A stretch of 64,000 bases of DNA from an uncultured SAR116 cluster alpha proteobacterium (GTDB lineage Bacteria > Pseudomonadota > Alphaproteobacteria > Puniceispirillales > Marisalimonadaceae). The DNA lies in NCBI GenBank assembly GCA_902578805.1, contig CACHEH010000002.1, positions 1 through 64,000 on the forward strand, in the 5' to 3' direction. A model generated the notes under the pieces. It saw only the letters and a program-made list of their open reading frames with translations. It ran no database searches and was not told the origin of the DNA. Every line of letters starts with the position of its first letter. Position 1 is the first letter of the stretch. Of the stretch, positions 42,432 through 51,777 are shown piece by piece. Made by a program: the position numbers and the translations under genes.

Positions 42432-43315
42432 AATTTTATTATTTTTGCTCTATGATCTCTACGACCCCACGAAGATGAATTGACTGCAGTAAAAAATTTA
42501 AGCAAATGATTATTAAATAAATCTGGCTCTTCTAAATTGATTGTATGCCCTGTTTTTGGAACTATTAACAAACCAGCTGTTTTAATAGTCCTTTTCAAAT
42601 ATAGACCTACTTCAAGACACATATCATCTTCATCACCATTTATGATTAGTGTTGGACAATTTATGCCACTTATTTCCTTTTCTAAAGAATATAAATTAGG
42701 TCTTTTATTTTGAACACCCAATAAAGTATTGGCTGAGCCGACAGGATCATGTTTAATTAGTTGGTCATTAAATAGTCGCCAACCTTTTGGATCTTTATTT
42801 TGAAATTGGACTCTAGAAGGACCTAAGGCATATTCTGATCCAAATTTATCCATTCCTTTATTTAAAATAATTTTTGCACTATCCAAAGAAATATTAGAAA
42901 AGTCTGCTTCTTTATTGAAATTAGTTTTGTTAACTGGTATGGCGCCATATCCACAACCAGCTATTACCAGACTTAAAACTCTATCATGAGCATTTATCCC
43001 TAAATGCAGAGTTGCAAAACCACCCATGGATAAACCGACAATATGAGCTTTCTCAATTTTCAGATTATCCATTACACTCAAAATATCACGCCATGCTCTT
43101 TCTTGGCTGTAACTGCTTTCATTTTCTGGAACTTCGGATGGTGGGTACCCTCTAGCACAAAATGATATACATTGATAATATCTAGCAAAATAATTAATTT
43201 GTGGTTCCCAACTTCTATAATCACCAGCAAATTCATGAACAAATATTATCGTTTCACCTTTACCAGTAGACTCATAAAATAATTTTACATTATCATCAGT
43301 TTTTATAAATGACAT
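42428..43315 (-). CDS. Alpha/beta-fold hydrolase (serine type)
   Basis: A 295 aa hydrolase. Oxyanion region IIFVHEFAGDYRSW (HEF rather than the usual HGF), nucleophile elbow VGLSMGGFA (Ser about 95), acid in INGDEDDMCLE and catalytic His in PKTGHTINLEEPD. General similarity to 3-oxoadipate enol-lactonases and related esterases; with a PcaF-like thiolase 1.9 kb away this is suggestive, but no other protocatechuate-pathway gene is present. Confidence 0.84.
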   Translation of the reverse strand: MSFIKTDDNVKLFYESTGKGETIIFVHEFAGDYRSWEPQINYFARYYQCISFCARGYPPSEVPENESSYSQERAWRDILSVMDNLKIEKAHIVGLSMGGFATLHLGINAHDRVLSLVIAGCGYGAIPVNKTNFNKEADFSNISLDSAKIILNKGMDKFGSEYALGPSRVQFQNKDPKGWRLFNDQLIKHDPVGSANTLLGVQNKRPNLYSLEKEISGINCPTLIINGDEDDMCLEVGLYLKRTIKTAGLLIVPKTGHTINLEEPDLFNNHLLKFFTAVNSSSWGRRDHRAKIIKF

Positions 43316-43388
43316 TTATAATTCCCCATTATATTCTAGTTAGGATATAATACTCAAAATCAATTCCAAATTTAGTTGGTTTTTTAAT

Positions 43389-44081
43389 ATGGATATTTAT
43401 CACCATTTAAGTTCAGATTTTATTGCAATTTTAATTACATTAAAGTTAGCTATTGTTACTTGTTTTTTCCTCGCTTTAATAGGCACCCCATTAGCGTATT
43501 TTTTAGCATTTAAGTCAAAAAAGACCAAACCATTTATTGAAACAATTGTAACGTTACCACTTGTTTTACCACCTACAGTTATTGGCTTTTATCTAATTAT
43601 TATTTTTAGTCCTGAAACTGCATTAGGTAAAATTTTTATAATACTAACAGGAGAACAATTAATTTTTTCGTTTTACGGTTTAGTTCTGGCTTCTATAATT
43701 TATTCTCTTCCTTTTTGGGTTCAGCCTCTTCAAGCTTCATTTGAAAAAATAGGAAGAGATACTATTAGGACATCTTATAGTTTAGGGGCTGGTCCATTAG
43801 ATACTTTTTTTAATGTAATAATCCCCTTATGTAAAAAAGGATTTTTTACTTCTTTCATAATATCTTTTGCGCACACCCTAGGTGAATTTGGAATTGTTCT
43901 AATGGTTGGAGGTGGCATTCACGGTAAAACAAAAGTAATTGCTATTTCGATTTATGATCATGTAGAACAATTATCCTTTGGTAAAGCGCATATTTTAGCA
44001 GGTGGAATGTTAATTTTATCATTTATTATACTATTAACTCTATTTTATTTTAACAAAAGAACGGTTGTAAAAGTTAAGTAA
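43389..44081 (+). CDS. modB: Molybdate ABC transporter permease
   Basis: A 230 aa inner-membrane subunit with five or six hydrophobic segments. LPLVLPPTVIGFYLII is typical of ModB, and SLGAGPLDTFFNVIIPLCKKG is the EAA loop that contacts the ATPase. ETIVTLPLVLPP and FAHTLGEFGIVLMVGGGI complete the family pattern. Its stop overlaps the modC start (TAATG). No modA lies in the window, so the binding protein must be elsewhere. Tungstate transport is possible. Confidence 0.9.
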   Translation: MDIYHHLSSDFIAILITLKLAIVTCFFLALIGTPLAYFLAFKSKKTKPFIETIVTLPLVLPPTVIGFYLIIIFSPETALGKIFIILTGEQLIFSFYGLVLASIIYSLPFWVQPLQASFEKIGRDTIRTSYSLGAGPLDTFFNVIIPLCKKGFFTSFIISFAHTLGEFGIVLMVGGGIHGKTKVIAISIYDHVEQLSFGKAHILAGGMLILSFIILLTLFYFNKRTVVKVK

Positions 44082-45202
44082 TGTCAAATTTGTCAGTTTT
44101 TTTAAATGGTAAAATTGGAAGTCTAATTTTAAACTTTGAGCATCATTTCCAAAATGACGGGATAACTATCTTATATGGTCCAAATGGATCAGGAAAATCT
44201 ACAATTATTTCTGCATTAGGTGGATTTATTAATAATTTAGAAACTAGAATTTTTTTTAATGGAAATGAAATTCATGACATAGATAAATTTCCTCCTAATA
44301 AGAGGCAATTTGGAATAATGTTTCAAAATCCAATATTATTTGAACACCTAAGTGTTGAAGAAAACCTTGATTTTGTTACAAAAAGGAATCAAATAAATAC
44401 TCAAAATAAAAGTTCAATAAGTAAAGAATATTTAATTAATCAACTTGAATTGAATTCACTTTTAAAAAGGTCACCTGAGAATTTGTCTGGAGGTGAAAAA
44501 TTAAGAGTGGTTCTTGCTAGAACAATTTTAAAAAATCCTAATTATCTACTTCTAGACGAGCCTATGTCAGATTTAGATATAAAATATAAAGCTAAGCTAC
44601 TATTTTTTTTAAAAGATTTTAATAAAAAATTTAAAATACCAATTTTATACATTACCCACTCAATTGAAGAAATAACACAAATTGGGGATCAAATTGTATT
44701 AATCAAAAATGGTAAGAAAATCGATAGTGGAAGTGTTTCAAATGTTCTTAATAGAAGTTCATTTGTAGATTTGACAGGCAAATTTGAGTCAAGTTCCATT
44801 TTAGAGGGGATAGTTTCTAGGCATGATCAGAACTTGCATATGACAACTCTTGATTTAAATGGACAAAAGCTTATTGTTCCTGGTTTGCCAGGTAAGTTAA
44901 ATGATATAGTAAGAGTTAGGATCAGGTCCAGAGATATACTTCTTTCATCTTCACGTGTAAAGACACAAATCACTGAAAACGAATTGCAAGGTCTAATATC
45001 TTCGATTGAAATTGAAAAAAACTCAGCATTTACTGAATTAGTAATTGTATTAAAAAATTTCAAAAATAATAGAAAAAAACAAAAACTTAGAGCAAGAATA
45101 ATGACATATACTCTAAAAAATAAGAAATTATTAATACATGATAATGTATTTATTTATGTAAGTTCGGTATCTATAGATCGACAAGCATATCAATCCAAAT
45201 AG
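44081..45202 (+). CDS. modC: Molybdate ABC transporter ATP-binding protein
   Basis: A 373 aa ATPase. Walker A GPNGSGKSTII, Q-loop IMFQNPILFEH, signature LSGGEKLRVVLARTIL, Walker B LLLDEPMSDLD and the switch His in YITHSIEE are all present. The C-terminal 130 residues form a TOBE/Mop-like domain that in ModC binds oxyanion and regulates uptake. Co-translated with modB. Confidence 0.92.
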   Translation: MSNLSVFLNGKIGSLILNFEHHFQNDGITILYGPNGSGKSTIISALGGFINNLETRIFFNGNEIHDIDKFPPNKRQFGIMFQNPILFEHLSVEENLDFVTKRNQINTQNKSSISKEYLINQLELNSLLKRSPENLSGGEKLRVVLARTILKNPNYLLLDEPMSDLDIKYKAKLLFFLKDFNKKFKIPILYITHSIEEITQIGDQIVLIKNGKKIDSGSVSNVLNRSSFVDLTGKFESSSILEGIVSRHDQNLHMTTLDLNGQKLIVPGLPGKLNDIVRVRIRSRDILLSSSRVKTQITENELQGLISSIEIEKNSAFTELVIVLKNFKNNRKKQKLRARIMTYTLKNKKLLIHDNVFIYVSSVSIDRQAYQSK

Positions 45203-45207
45203 GTTAT

Positions 45208-46410
45208 TTAGACTTTTTCAATTATAACAGCACTGCCTTGACCAACACCAACGCACATTGTACACAATGCGTATTTTAAGTTTTTTTCGATTAATTCTTG
45301 AGTCGCTGTAAGAACTAATCTTGTTCCGGACATGCCAAGAGGATGACCTAGTGCTATTGCTCCACCATTAGGATTCACTCGATCATCATCATCTTCAATA
45401 CCAAGAGACCTTAAACTAGCCAAACCTTGTGCAGCAAATGCTTCATTTATTTCAATAATATCAATATCTTTAATTTTAATTCCAGCTATTTTAAGGGCTT
45501 TTAAAGAAGCTGGCACAGGTCCAATACCCATAAACGCTGGCTCAACTCCAGAACTAGCTGCTGAAATTATTCTTGCTCTAGGTATTAAATGATTTCGTTT
45601 AACTCCTTCTTCACTTGCAATTATCATTGCTGCCGCACCATCGTTAACCCCACTAGCATTTCCTGCAGTAACAGTACCATTATTTCGAAATGGTGTTGGA
45701 AGTGAAGAAAGTTTTTCGATTGATGTACTTCTAGGATGTTCGTCTTTGTCAAATATTAATATTTCACCTTTTCTTTGAGCAATTTCTACGGGAGTAATTT
45801 CTTTAGCTAATCTTCCATTTTCAATTGCAGCAAAAGCCTTTATTTGACTGGAAAGAGCCATTTTGTCTTGGTCATCTCTGCTAACTTGATATTTTTCTGC
45901 GACGTTTTCTGCAGTTTCTGGCATTGAATCTATACCGTAATTAGCTTTCATTTTAGGGTTTACAAATCTCCAACCTATGGTTGTATCATAAATTTCAGCA
46001 TTCCTAGAAAATGCCATACTAGCTTTTGGCATGACAAATGGAGCTCGACTCATACTTTCTGCACCTCCAGCAATAGTCATATCTGCTTCATTAGACTTAA
46101 TCATGCGTGATGCACTTGATATTGCTTCCATGCCTGAAGCACATAATCGGTTGAGTGTGATACCCGGAATTGAATGTGGAAGATCTGCTAAAAGAAGAGC
46201 CATTCTTGCGATGTTACGATTGTCTTCACCAGCTTGATTAGCATTACCATAAAAGACTTCTTCTAAGTTTTCCCAGTCAGTTTTATTTAATTTTTTTTTC
46301 AATGACATAAGAGGCAAAGCAGCAAGATCGTCGGTTCTTATCGAAGATAAACTTCCCCCAAATTTCCCAATTGGAGTTCTTGTTCCCTCACAAATAAAAG
46401 CTTCTGACAT
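45208..46410 (-). CDS. Acetyl-CoA acyltransferase, 3-oxoadipyl-CoA-thiolase (PcaF/PaaJ)-like
   Basis: Thiolase of 400 aa. Catalytic Cys in TLNRLCASGMEA (about 90), His in GGAIALGHPLGMSG and second Cys in TMCVGVGQG. The start (FICEGTRTPIGKFGGSLSSI) and the NQAGEDNRNIARMALLLADLP and DTTIGWRFVNPKMKANYG regions match PcaF/PaaJ more closely than PhaA-type acetoacetyl-CoA thiolases. It would give succinyl-CoA and acetyl-CoA from 3-oxoadipyl-CoA, or cleave other 3-oxoacyl-CoAs. GGAGAAATTTT upstream of the ATG. It could also serve acetoacetyl-CoA formed after the BKACE step. Confidence 0.87.
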   Translation of the reverse strand: MSEAFICEGTRTPIGKFGGSLSSIRTDDLAALPLMSLKKKLNKTDWENLEEVFYGNANQAGEDNRNIARMALLLADLPHSIPGITLNRLCASGMEAISSASRMIKSNEADMTIAGGAESMSRAPFVMPKASMAFSRNAEIYDTTIGWRFVNPKMKANYGIDSMPETAENVAEKYQVSRDDQDKMALSSQIKAFAAIENGRLAKEITPVEIAQRKGEILIFDKDEHPRSTSIEKLSSLPTPFRNNGTVTAGNASGVNDGAAAMIIASEEGVKRNHLIPRARIISAASSGVEPAFMGIGPVPASLKALKIAGIKIKDIDIIEINEAFAAQGLASLRSLGIEDDDDRVNPNGGAIALGHPLGMSGTRLVLTATQELIEKNLKYALCTMCVGVGQGSAVIIEKV

Positions 46411-46433
46411 AAAATTTCTCCTAGGTAAATAAA

Positions 46434-47096
46434 TTATTCAAAATATGAATAAATCGGAATGTCATTTGGTTTCCATTGTTTGAATTTTTTCATTATAGAT
46501 GAAAAATCTTTGCTATCAATAATTTGATTAATCCACTTGTGCAAAAAAATAAAATTTAATTTGTCAAACCACTCTTGATCAACATTTCTAAATTGTCTGA
46601 CAAATGGAAATATAGCGTAATCTAATATAGAAAGATGCTCACAATTGACCGATTTGTTGTTTTCTATGTAGGAATTTAATTTTTTAAGGAAGTATAAATT
46701 TTTGTCTCTATGTAAATATTGATCAACTCCAGAAATTCTACTTGGGTATTTATACTTATCTAAATTAGGTTTAAATTTATTATCAAAATCATCTAAAAGT
46801 TTTCTAACATCTTGATTTTCTAGTTTTCCTCTAGCAAGCCATTTATGTGGATCATTTTTATTTAAGGCCCAGTAAATTATATCCATACTTTCTTCTAAAA
46901 CTTCACCTGAGTTTGTAATTAAAACTGGAACAGTTCCTTTTGGGGATAATTTTAAAAATTCAGATGGTTTTTCCTGTAACTTGATTTCTCTTACTTCAAC
47001 TATTATTTGAGATGATCTTATGGCAAATCTTGCCCTCATCGCATAAGGACATCTTCTGAAAGTGTATAATACAGGATATTTTAGGTTTGTTTCCAT
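46434..47096 (-). CDS. Glutathione S-transferase-like protein with N-terminal thioredoxin fold
   Basis: A 220 aa protein with a GST N-terminal domain (about 5-80): LYTFRRCPYAMRARFAI carries a Cys-Pro-Tyr site, followed by PKGTVPVLI (cis-Pro of the glutathione site) and EESMDIIYWAL. The C-terminal helical domain is YibF/omega-like. Function could be glutathione-dependent reduction or dehalogenation; no substrate clue. Same strand as, and upstream of, the thiolase gene (23 nt). Confidence 0.8.
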   Translation of the reverse strand: METNLKYPVLYTFRRCPYAMRARFAIRSSQIIVEVREIKLQEKPSEFLKLSPKGTVPVLITNSGEVLEESMDIIYWALNKNDPHKWLARGKLENQDVRKLLDDFDNKFKPNLDKYKYPSRISGVDQYLHRDKNLYFLKKLNSYIENNKSVNCEHLSILDYAIFPFVRQFRNVDQEWFDKLNFIFLHKWINQIIDSKDFSSIMKKFKQWKPNDIPIYSYFE

Positions 47097-47172
47097 TAAG
47101 TAATAACTTTAAATTACTTTTATATATTATTAAATCCTAATATTATTCGAAATAAAATTTATCTAAAAAAAC

Positions 47173-47382
47173 TTATTTTTTGGGCTTCAAATCCATTAAG
47201 TTACAGATATCCTCATTATCTATATGACCTTGTTTTGTAAGCTGATAAACAGTGTTCCAAAGTGATGGAGGATAGTTTTGTCTAATATTTTTTATCATAT
47301 GTAGAATATGTTTTTCTTTAAAAATATTTTCATTTTTTGACTTTCTAACTTTATCAAGTGGAAAGGGAACAATCTGCGCCAT
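47173..47382 (-). CDS. Small conserved-looking hypothetical protein
   Basis: 69 aa, basic and soluble. It starts MAQIVPFPLDKVRKSKN and continues with a helical HMIKNIRQNYPPSLWNTVYQL and DNEDICNLMDLKPKK. I do not recognise the family. GGAG is present just upstream (AGGAGAAATATAG before the ATG), and no better gene occupies this gap, so I take it as real. Lies between the GST-like gene and the divergent pyk. Confidence 0.6.
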   Translation of the reverse strand: MAQIVPFPLDKVRKSKNENIFKEKHILHMIKNIRQNYPPSLWNTVYQLTKQGHIDNEDICNLMDLKPKK

Positions 47383-47504
47383 CTATATTTCTCCTATAGT
47401 ATCTTAGAAGTTTGCAAATAGCTTGCCGATTTTAATTTTTAAATAAATAAATTTAATTTTTTTTTGAAAATTAATGTATAAAGGTTAATAGTAAAGGATA
47501 AAAA

Positions 47505-48920
47505 ATGAAAGATATTAAGTCACCACGATCAACTAAAATAGTTGCAACAATTGGAACTACAACAGACGAACCAAATATAATCAAAAGTTTAATAAAAACA
47601 GGTGTAAATGTTTTTCGTCTTAATTTTAGTCATGGTAATCACGGAGACCATCTAAAAAGAATTACAAATATAAGATCAGCAGAAAAAGAAATGGATTGTA
47701 ATGTTGCAATCCTTGCTGATCTCCAAGGACCAAAATTTAGAGTTGGAGCAGTAAAAAATGAATCAAAAGTGATCAAGGGGAGCACTTATATTTTTGACAA
47801 AGATCCAAAAATTGGAGATTTTGAAAGGGTAAATTTACCGCACAATGAAATTTTTAAAAGTTTGTCAATTGGCTCAAATATACTTATGGATGATGGAAAG
47901 TTACAATTTAAAGTAAAAGACATATCAAAAGATGAAATTAAAACTGAAGTTGTAGTGGGAGGAGTTATTAAAAGTAATAAAGGTGTAAATCTTCCAGATG
48001 TTGTATTAAATACAAGTTCCCTGACCTCTAAAGATATTGAGGATCTTAAATTTATATTAAATCAAGAAATTGACTGGATAGCTCTTTCTTTTGTTCAGAA
48101 ATTAAAAGACGTACATGAAGTGAAAAAATATATTGGTGACAAAGCTAGTGTAATTGCGAAAATAGAAAAACCATCTGCTTTAGAAGAAATAAATGAAATA
48201 ATTCAAGCATGTGAAGGAATAATGGTTGCAAGAGGTGATTTAGGAGTTGAATTAGCGCCTGAAGAAGTTCCAGGTATACAAAAAGAAATCATTCTTAAAT
48301 GTAGACAAGCAGGAAAACCAGTTATTGTTGCTACACAAATGCTTGAATCCATGATCGAAGCACCATCACCAACAAGAGCTGAGGCTTCTGATGTAGCCAC
48401 TGCTGTTTTTGACGGTGCAGATGCAGTTATGCTTTCTGCAGAAACTGCTGTTGGTTCTTATCCACTTGAGACAGTAAACATTATGGACAGAATAATAACG
48501 TCAGCTGAAAACCATATAAAAACACATCCAGGTGATGGCCCTCAAAATTTAAAAAGAGAAAATTTTATTTACAGTGCTGTGTCTAGTTCTGCAGTAAGTT
48601 TAGCTGAGTCAGTAAACGCAAAAGCTGTAGTTGCTTTTACAGCATCTGGAAATACGGCTTTCAGAATGTCTAGAGAACGTTCAAAGTTATTGTTAGTTGT
48701 TATGACACCTGAAATCAGTGTAAAAAGAAAGTTGTCGCTTCTATGGGGAGCTTGTCCTTTTTTTAGTAAAGTTCAAGGTTATGAAGCAGCAATACAAGAG
48801 GCGAGAGAAATTATAAAAATTAAAAAATTTGCAAAAGAAGGAGATACTATAGTGGTAGTAGCAGGAATGCCTTTTGGAATATCTGGTTCAACAAATTCGA
48901 TTAGAGTTGTTGAAATTTAA
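47505..48920 (+). CDS. pyk: Pyruvate kinase
   Basis: Last step of glycolysis, PEP to pyruvate with ATP formation. The 471 aa protein has RSTKIVATIGTTTDEP, FRLNFSHGNHGDH, DLQGPKFRVG, the signature VIAKIEKPSALEEINEII (catalytic Lys, Mg-binding Glu), VARGDLGVELAPEEVP and ATQMLESMIEAPSPTRAEASDVATAV. The C-terminal domain is intact. Monocistronic, convergent with the cyclophilin gene. GTAAAGGA precedes the ATG. Confidence 0.97.
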   Translation: MKDIKSPRSTKIVATIGTTTDEPNIIKSLIKTGVNVFRLNFSHGNHGDHLKRITNIRSAEKEMDCNVAILADLQGPKFRVGAVKNESKVIKGSTYIFDKDPKIGDFERVNLPHNEIFKSLSIGSNILMDDGKLQFKVKDISKDEIKTEVVVGGVIKSNKGVNLPDVVLNTSSLTSKDIEDLKFILNQEIDWIALSFVQKLKDVHEVKKYIGDKASVIAKIEKPSALEEINEIIQACEGIMVARGDLGVELAPEEVPGIQKEIILKCRQAGKPVIVATQMLESMIEAPSPTRAEASDVATAVFDGADAVMLSAETAVGSYPLETVNIMDRIITSAENHIKTHPGDGPQNLKRENFIYSAVSSSAVSLAESVNAKAVVAFTASGNTAFRMSRERSKLLLVVMTPEISVKRKLSLLWGACPFFSKVQGYEAAIQEAREIIKIKKFAKEGDTIVVVAGMPFGISGSTNSIRVVEI

Positions 48921-48922
48921 TT

Positions 48923-49453
48923 TTATTTTTTACCAATTCTTACTGATATCATTTTATCTGGATTGCTTGGGGGCTCGCCAACTGCCAGTTTTTCAACTGC
49001 TTGCATGCCCGAAACTACCTGACCCCATACCGTATACTGACCTGTTAGGTGACTGCAACCGTCAAAACATATAAAAAACTGACTGTCTCCGCTGTCTGGG
49101 CTCATAGATCTTGCCATTCCAACAGTTCCATACTTGTATTCATAATCTGAGAATTCAGCTTTTAAATTCTTTCCTGAACCACCAGTACCATTACCATCAG
49201 GATCACCTGTCTGAGCCATAAAGCCTTTTATAACTCTATGGAAAACAATTCCATTATAAAACCCTTGCTTAACTAATTCTTTAATTCTTTTAACATGGTT
49301 AGGTGCTATTTTTGGTAAAGTCTCAATTACAACTTTACCTTTAGATGTTTCAATTGTTATAAATTTACTTGAACTTGCAGTTGCTTTTTTTACTGGTTTT
49401 ACCATTGTTACACACATTATCCCTAATATAATAATAAATAATCTTTTACACAT
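48923..49453 (-). CDS. Peptidyl-prolyl cis-trans isomerase, cyclophilin type, exported
   Basis: A 176 aa protein with a hydrophobic N-terminal signal segment (about 5-18), then the cyclophilin domain. FITIETSKGKVVIETLPKI, FHRVIKGFMAQTGDPDGNGTGG (active-site Phe-His-Arg), GTVGMARSMSPDSGDSQFFI and HLTGQYTVWGQVVSGM are canonical. Likely assists folding in the periplasm. Divergence at the first residues makes cleavage versus anchoring uncertain. Confidence 0.93.
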   Translation of the reverse strand: MCKRLFIIILGIMCVTMVKPVKKATASSSKFITIETSKGKVVIETLPKIAPNHVKRIKELVKQGFYNGIVFHRVIKGFMAQTGDPDGNGTGGSGKNLKAEFSDYEYKYGTVGMARSMSPDSGDSQFFICFDGCSHLTGQYTVWGQVVSGMQAVEKLAVGEPPSNPDKMISVRIGKK

Positions 49454-49513
49454 ATATCACTCTTTAATTTTTATATACGTATAAAGTTAGTTTATTTAAA
49501 ATCAACTATTATT

Positions 49514-50020
49514 TTAAACAAGTGCATCAATTTGTTCATCTGTAAGATTTCCAGGCACTATTGTAATAGGTACTCTGCACTCAGTGCTACCTCTATTAAT
49601 TACATAGTTTATCAAAGGGCCAGGATTCCCATGTTCCGTGGAAACGCCTAAAACTAACACTCTTATAGCTTTTTCTTTATCGATTAAATTAAAAAGTTCT
49701 TCATGAAGAATTCCTTTTCGAACAAATGTTCTAGGTCTAGGTGCCCCCAGCTTTTCACAATATTCACTTAATTCTAGAAGTAATCTTTTACTAGCTTGTT
49801 CAGCCTCTGCTTCCATAATTTCAGTCACACCACCCCAAAGCTGTCCTTCAATAGGTTCTATGCATCTAAATAATGCAACCTCTCCATTAGCTGTTGCGGC
49901 TCTTCTTGCAGCATAATATAGAGCTTGATGTAATTCCTTACTATCATCTGCTACAACTAAGAATAGTCTGTTCCTTCGTTTTGAAACTTTTGGCTTATTA
50001 CTTAAATTTTTATCAGTCAT
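49514..50020 (-). CDS. Universal stress protein (UspA) family
   Basis: A 168 aa single-domain Usp. RNRLFLVVADDSKELHQAL is the first strand and ATP-binding start, YAARRAATANGEVALF follows, and VLVLGVSTEHGNPGPLINYVINRG contains the G-x2-G-x9-G-like phosphate loop in a modified form. A Usp beside a TIGR02186-type membrane protein and a TSUP permease is a recurrent alphaproteobacterial set; here all three run in the same direction with 10 and 6 nt gaps. Confidence 0.86.
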   Translation of the reverse strand: MTDKNLSNKPKVSKRRNRLFLVVADDSKELHQALYYAARRAATANGEVALFRCIEPIEGQLWGGVTEIMEAEAEQASKRLLLELSEYCEKLGAPRPRTFVRKGILHEELFNLIDKEKAIRVLVLGVSTEHGNPGPLINYVINRGSTECRVPITIVPGNLTDEQIDALV

Positions 50021-50030
50021 TAATTCCTCA

Positions 50031-50780
50031 TCAAACTTTTCTAAAAATTAGATTAGATCCCCAACCAACTAAAACTGCTAAAAAAACTGCAAAAATACCA
50101 TATAAAGTAGAGTAATTTTGAGCTATATCATAAATTTCTGCACTAATACCTGATTTTGATACATTGATTGAATTAATTTGTTGTGAGACAAGTTTACTAT
50201 TACGGTAGTGTAAAATCTTAACTTCAAACTGACCAATAATCACATTTGACGGTAATCCTAAGAATAATCTAAAAAGTGCGTCTTTATTCAAACTCACAGA
50301 ATTCTCATTTATGCTCCATAAATTTGATTTCAGCATGTTTCTAGTAAGTGCTTTTCTCCATTGTTTTTCATTTTCAACTTTAATACCTGGTTGCATCCTT
50401 ATATTCAAATTGTTAAGACCAATTTCAGATATTTTTTGAGTTTTTTTATTAAGTATGTCATCAATCTTTCTATTAGATGAAATACTCAAATATTTAGGCG
50501 TATTTATATAGTTTACTTTTCTTGTATTTACCCAGACACCAAGTATTTTTTCTTTTTTTTGAACCGTGACTAATCCTTTGGGTCCTGTAACAATTACAAT
50601 TATATCATCGCCTTTTTTACCATCATAGGCACCAAATAAAAGTATCTTAGCACCTTGGAAATCTGTTGAAATTTTTACATTTTCTTGAGATAAATCTGCA
50701 ACTATTTGATTTTGTGCAAATGTATTAGATGTCAGAATAGATACTAAAAAAATTAGATTAATATGAAAAAAAAATCTCAT
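50031..50780 (-). CDS. TIGR02186-type alphaproteobacterial transmembrane protein
   Basis: A 249 aa protein with a signal peptide (about 1-22), a periplasmic beta-rich domain and a single C-terminal hydrophobic anchor (about 225-244). The core QIVADLSQENVKISTDFQGA and LLFGAYDGKKGDDIIVIVTGP matches the family described as conserved in alphaproteobacteria and encoded next to a TSUP permease. Function unknown; coupling to sulfite/sulfoacetate-type export is inferred from location only. Confidence 0.85.
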   Translation of the reverse strand: MRFFFHINLIFLVSILTSNTFAQNQIVADLSQENVKISTDFQGAKILLFGAYDGKKGDDIIVIVTGPKGLVTVQKKEKILGVWVNTRKVNYINTPKYLSISSNRKIDDILNKKTQKISEIGLNNLNIRMQPGIKVENEKQWRKALTRNMLKSNLWSINENSVSLNKDALFRLFLGLPSNVIIGQFEVKILHYRNSKLVSQQINSINVSKSGISAEIYDIAQNYSTLYGIFAVFLAVLVGWGSNLIFRKV

Positions 50781-50786
50781 TTAAGC

Positions 50787-51740
50787 TTACCTACTAATTA
50801 TGACTGAAAAAAGATCAGAAGGAACAGTAACTAAATCAATTAAAAGCTTTAAGCTTACTAAAATTATTATAGAAGATAATATCAACCTTAAATATTCGCC
50901 TCTTAAAATATTTGTAAACCTCGAACCTAATTGGACACCTATTACAGAACCTAACAATAATATTGTTGCAAGTACTATATCAACAGTTTGATTTTGAGAT
51001 GCTTGTAAAATAGTTGTGTTTGCAGCAACAAAAATAATTTGAAATAAAGATGTGCCTACTACTAGAGATGTTGGCATACCCAAAAGATATATCATTGCTG
51101 GCACTATAATAAAACCACCACCAATACCCATTAAAGCAGCAAGAATACCAACTATAACCCCGATAAAAATAGGTAATAAAATTGAAATATATAATTTTGA
51201 TTTCCTGAACCTAATCTTAAAAGGTAAACCGTGAAGCCAATTATGTTGATGAAGTTTACCCCTTGTGACTTTACCTTTTCTTGATCGTAAGATTAATCTA
51301 AGTGACTCTGAAAACATCAAAGTTCCGATAAGAGTTAAAAAAATTACATAGGATGATTTGATCACAAAGTCTAATTGTCCAATTTTACCTAAAAAATTAA
51401 ATAAGATAACACCTATTGAAGAACCCACAATACCTCCAAGCAGTAAAACTGTGCCCATTTTAAAATCAACATTACTTCTTTTCCAATGAGATAAAACACC
51501 TGAAACCGAAGGCGCAACCAACTGGTTCGCAACAGAAGCTACCGCCACAGGTGGTGGTATACCCAAAAACATCATAAGTGGTGTTAAAAGAAATCCCCCA
51601 CCTACCCCAACGAGTCCCATTATTAGACCAAGAAAAGCTCCGATACCCAAAATTGCTAAAGAATGTACTGGTTGTTCTGCTATAGGTAAATATATATACA
51701 TAAAATTTTCAATATTGTTTCTTAAATCATGATAATACAT
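50787..51740 (-). CDS. TSUP (TauE/SafE) family sulfur-compound permease
   Basis: A 317 aa permease with eight to nine hydrophobic segments in two halves, each carrying the glycine-rich motif: GLVGVGGGFLLTPLMMFLGIPP in the first and LAALMGIGGGFIIVPAMIYLLG in the second. Family members move sulfite, sulfoacetate, thiosulfate or similar anions. The first residues (1-14) are not membrane-like and the true start could be the internal Met 14. First gene of the TSUP-TIGR02186-Usp set. Confidence 0.88.
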   Translation of the reverse strand: MYYHDLRNNIENFMYIYLPIAEQPVHSLAILGIGAFLGLIMGLVGVGGGFLLTPLMMFLGIPPPVAVASVANQLVAPSVSGVLSHWKRSNVDFKMGTVLLLGGIVGSSIGVILFNFLGKIGQLDFVIKSSYVIFLTLIGTLMFSESLRLILRSRKGKVTRGKLHQHNWLHGLPFKIRFRKSKLYISILLPIFIGVIVGILAALMGIGGGFIIVPAMIYLLGMPTSLVVGTSLFQIIFVAANTTILQASQNQTVDIVLATILLLGSVIGVQLGSRFTNILRGEYLRLILSSIIILVSLKLLIDLVTVPSDLFSVIISR

Positions 51741-51777
51741 TATTAATATTTAAAAAATAATTATTTGAACTTAAAAT

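Noticed and set aside
48874-49074. 66 aa plus-strand frame across the pyk/cyclophilin junction
   Set aside because: Overlaps the ends of two conserved genes and has no ribosome-binding site.
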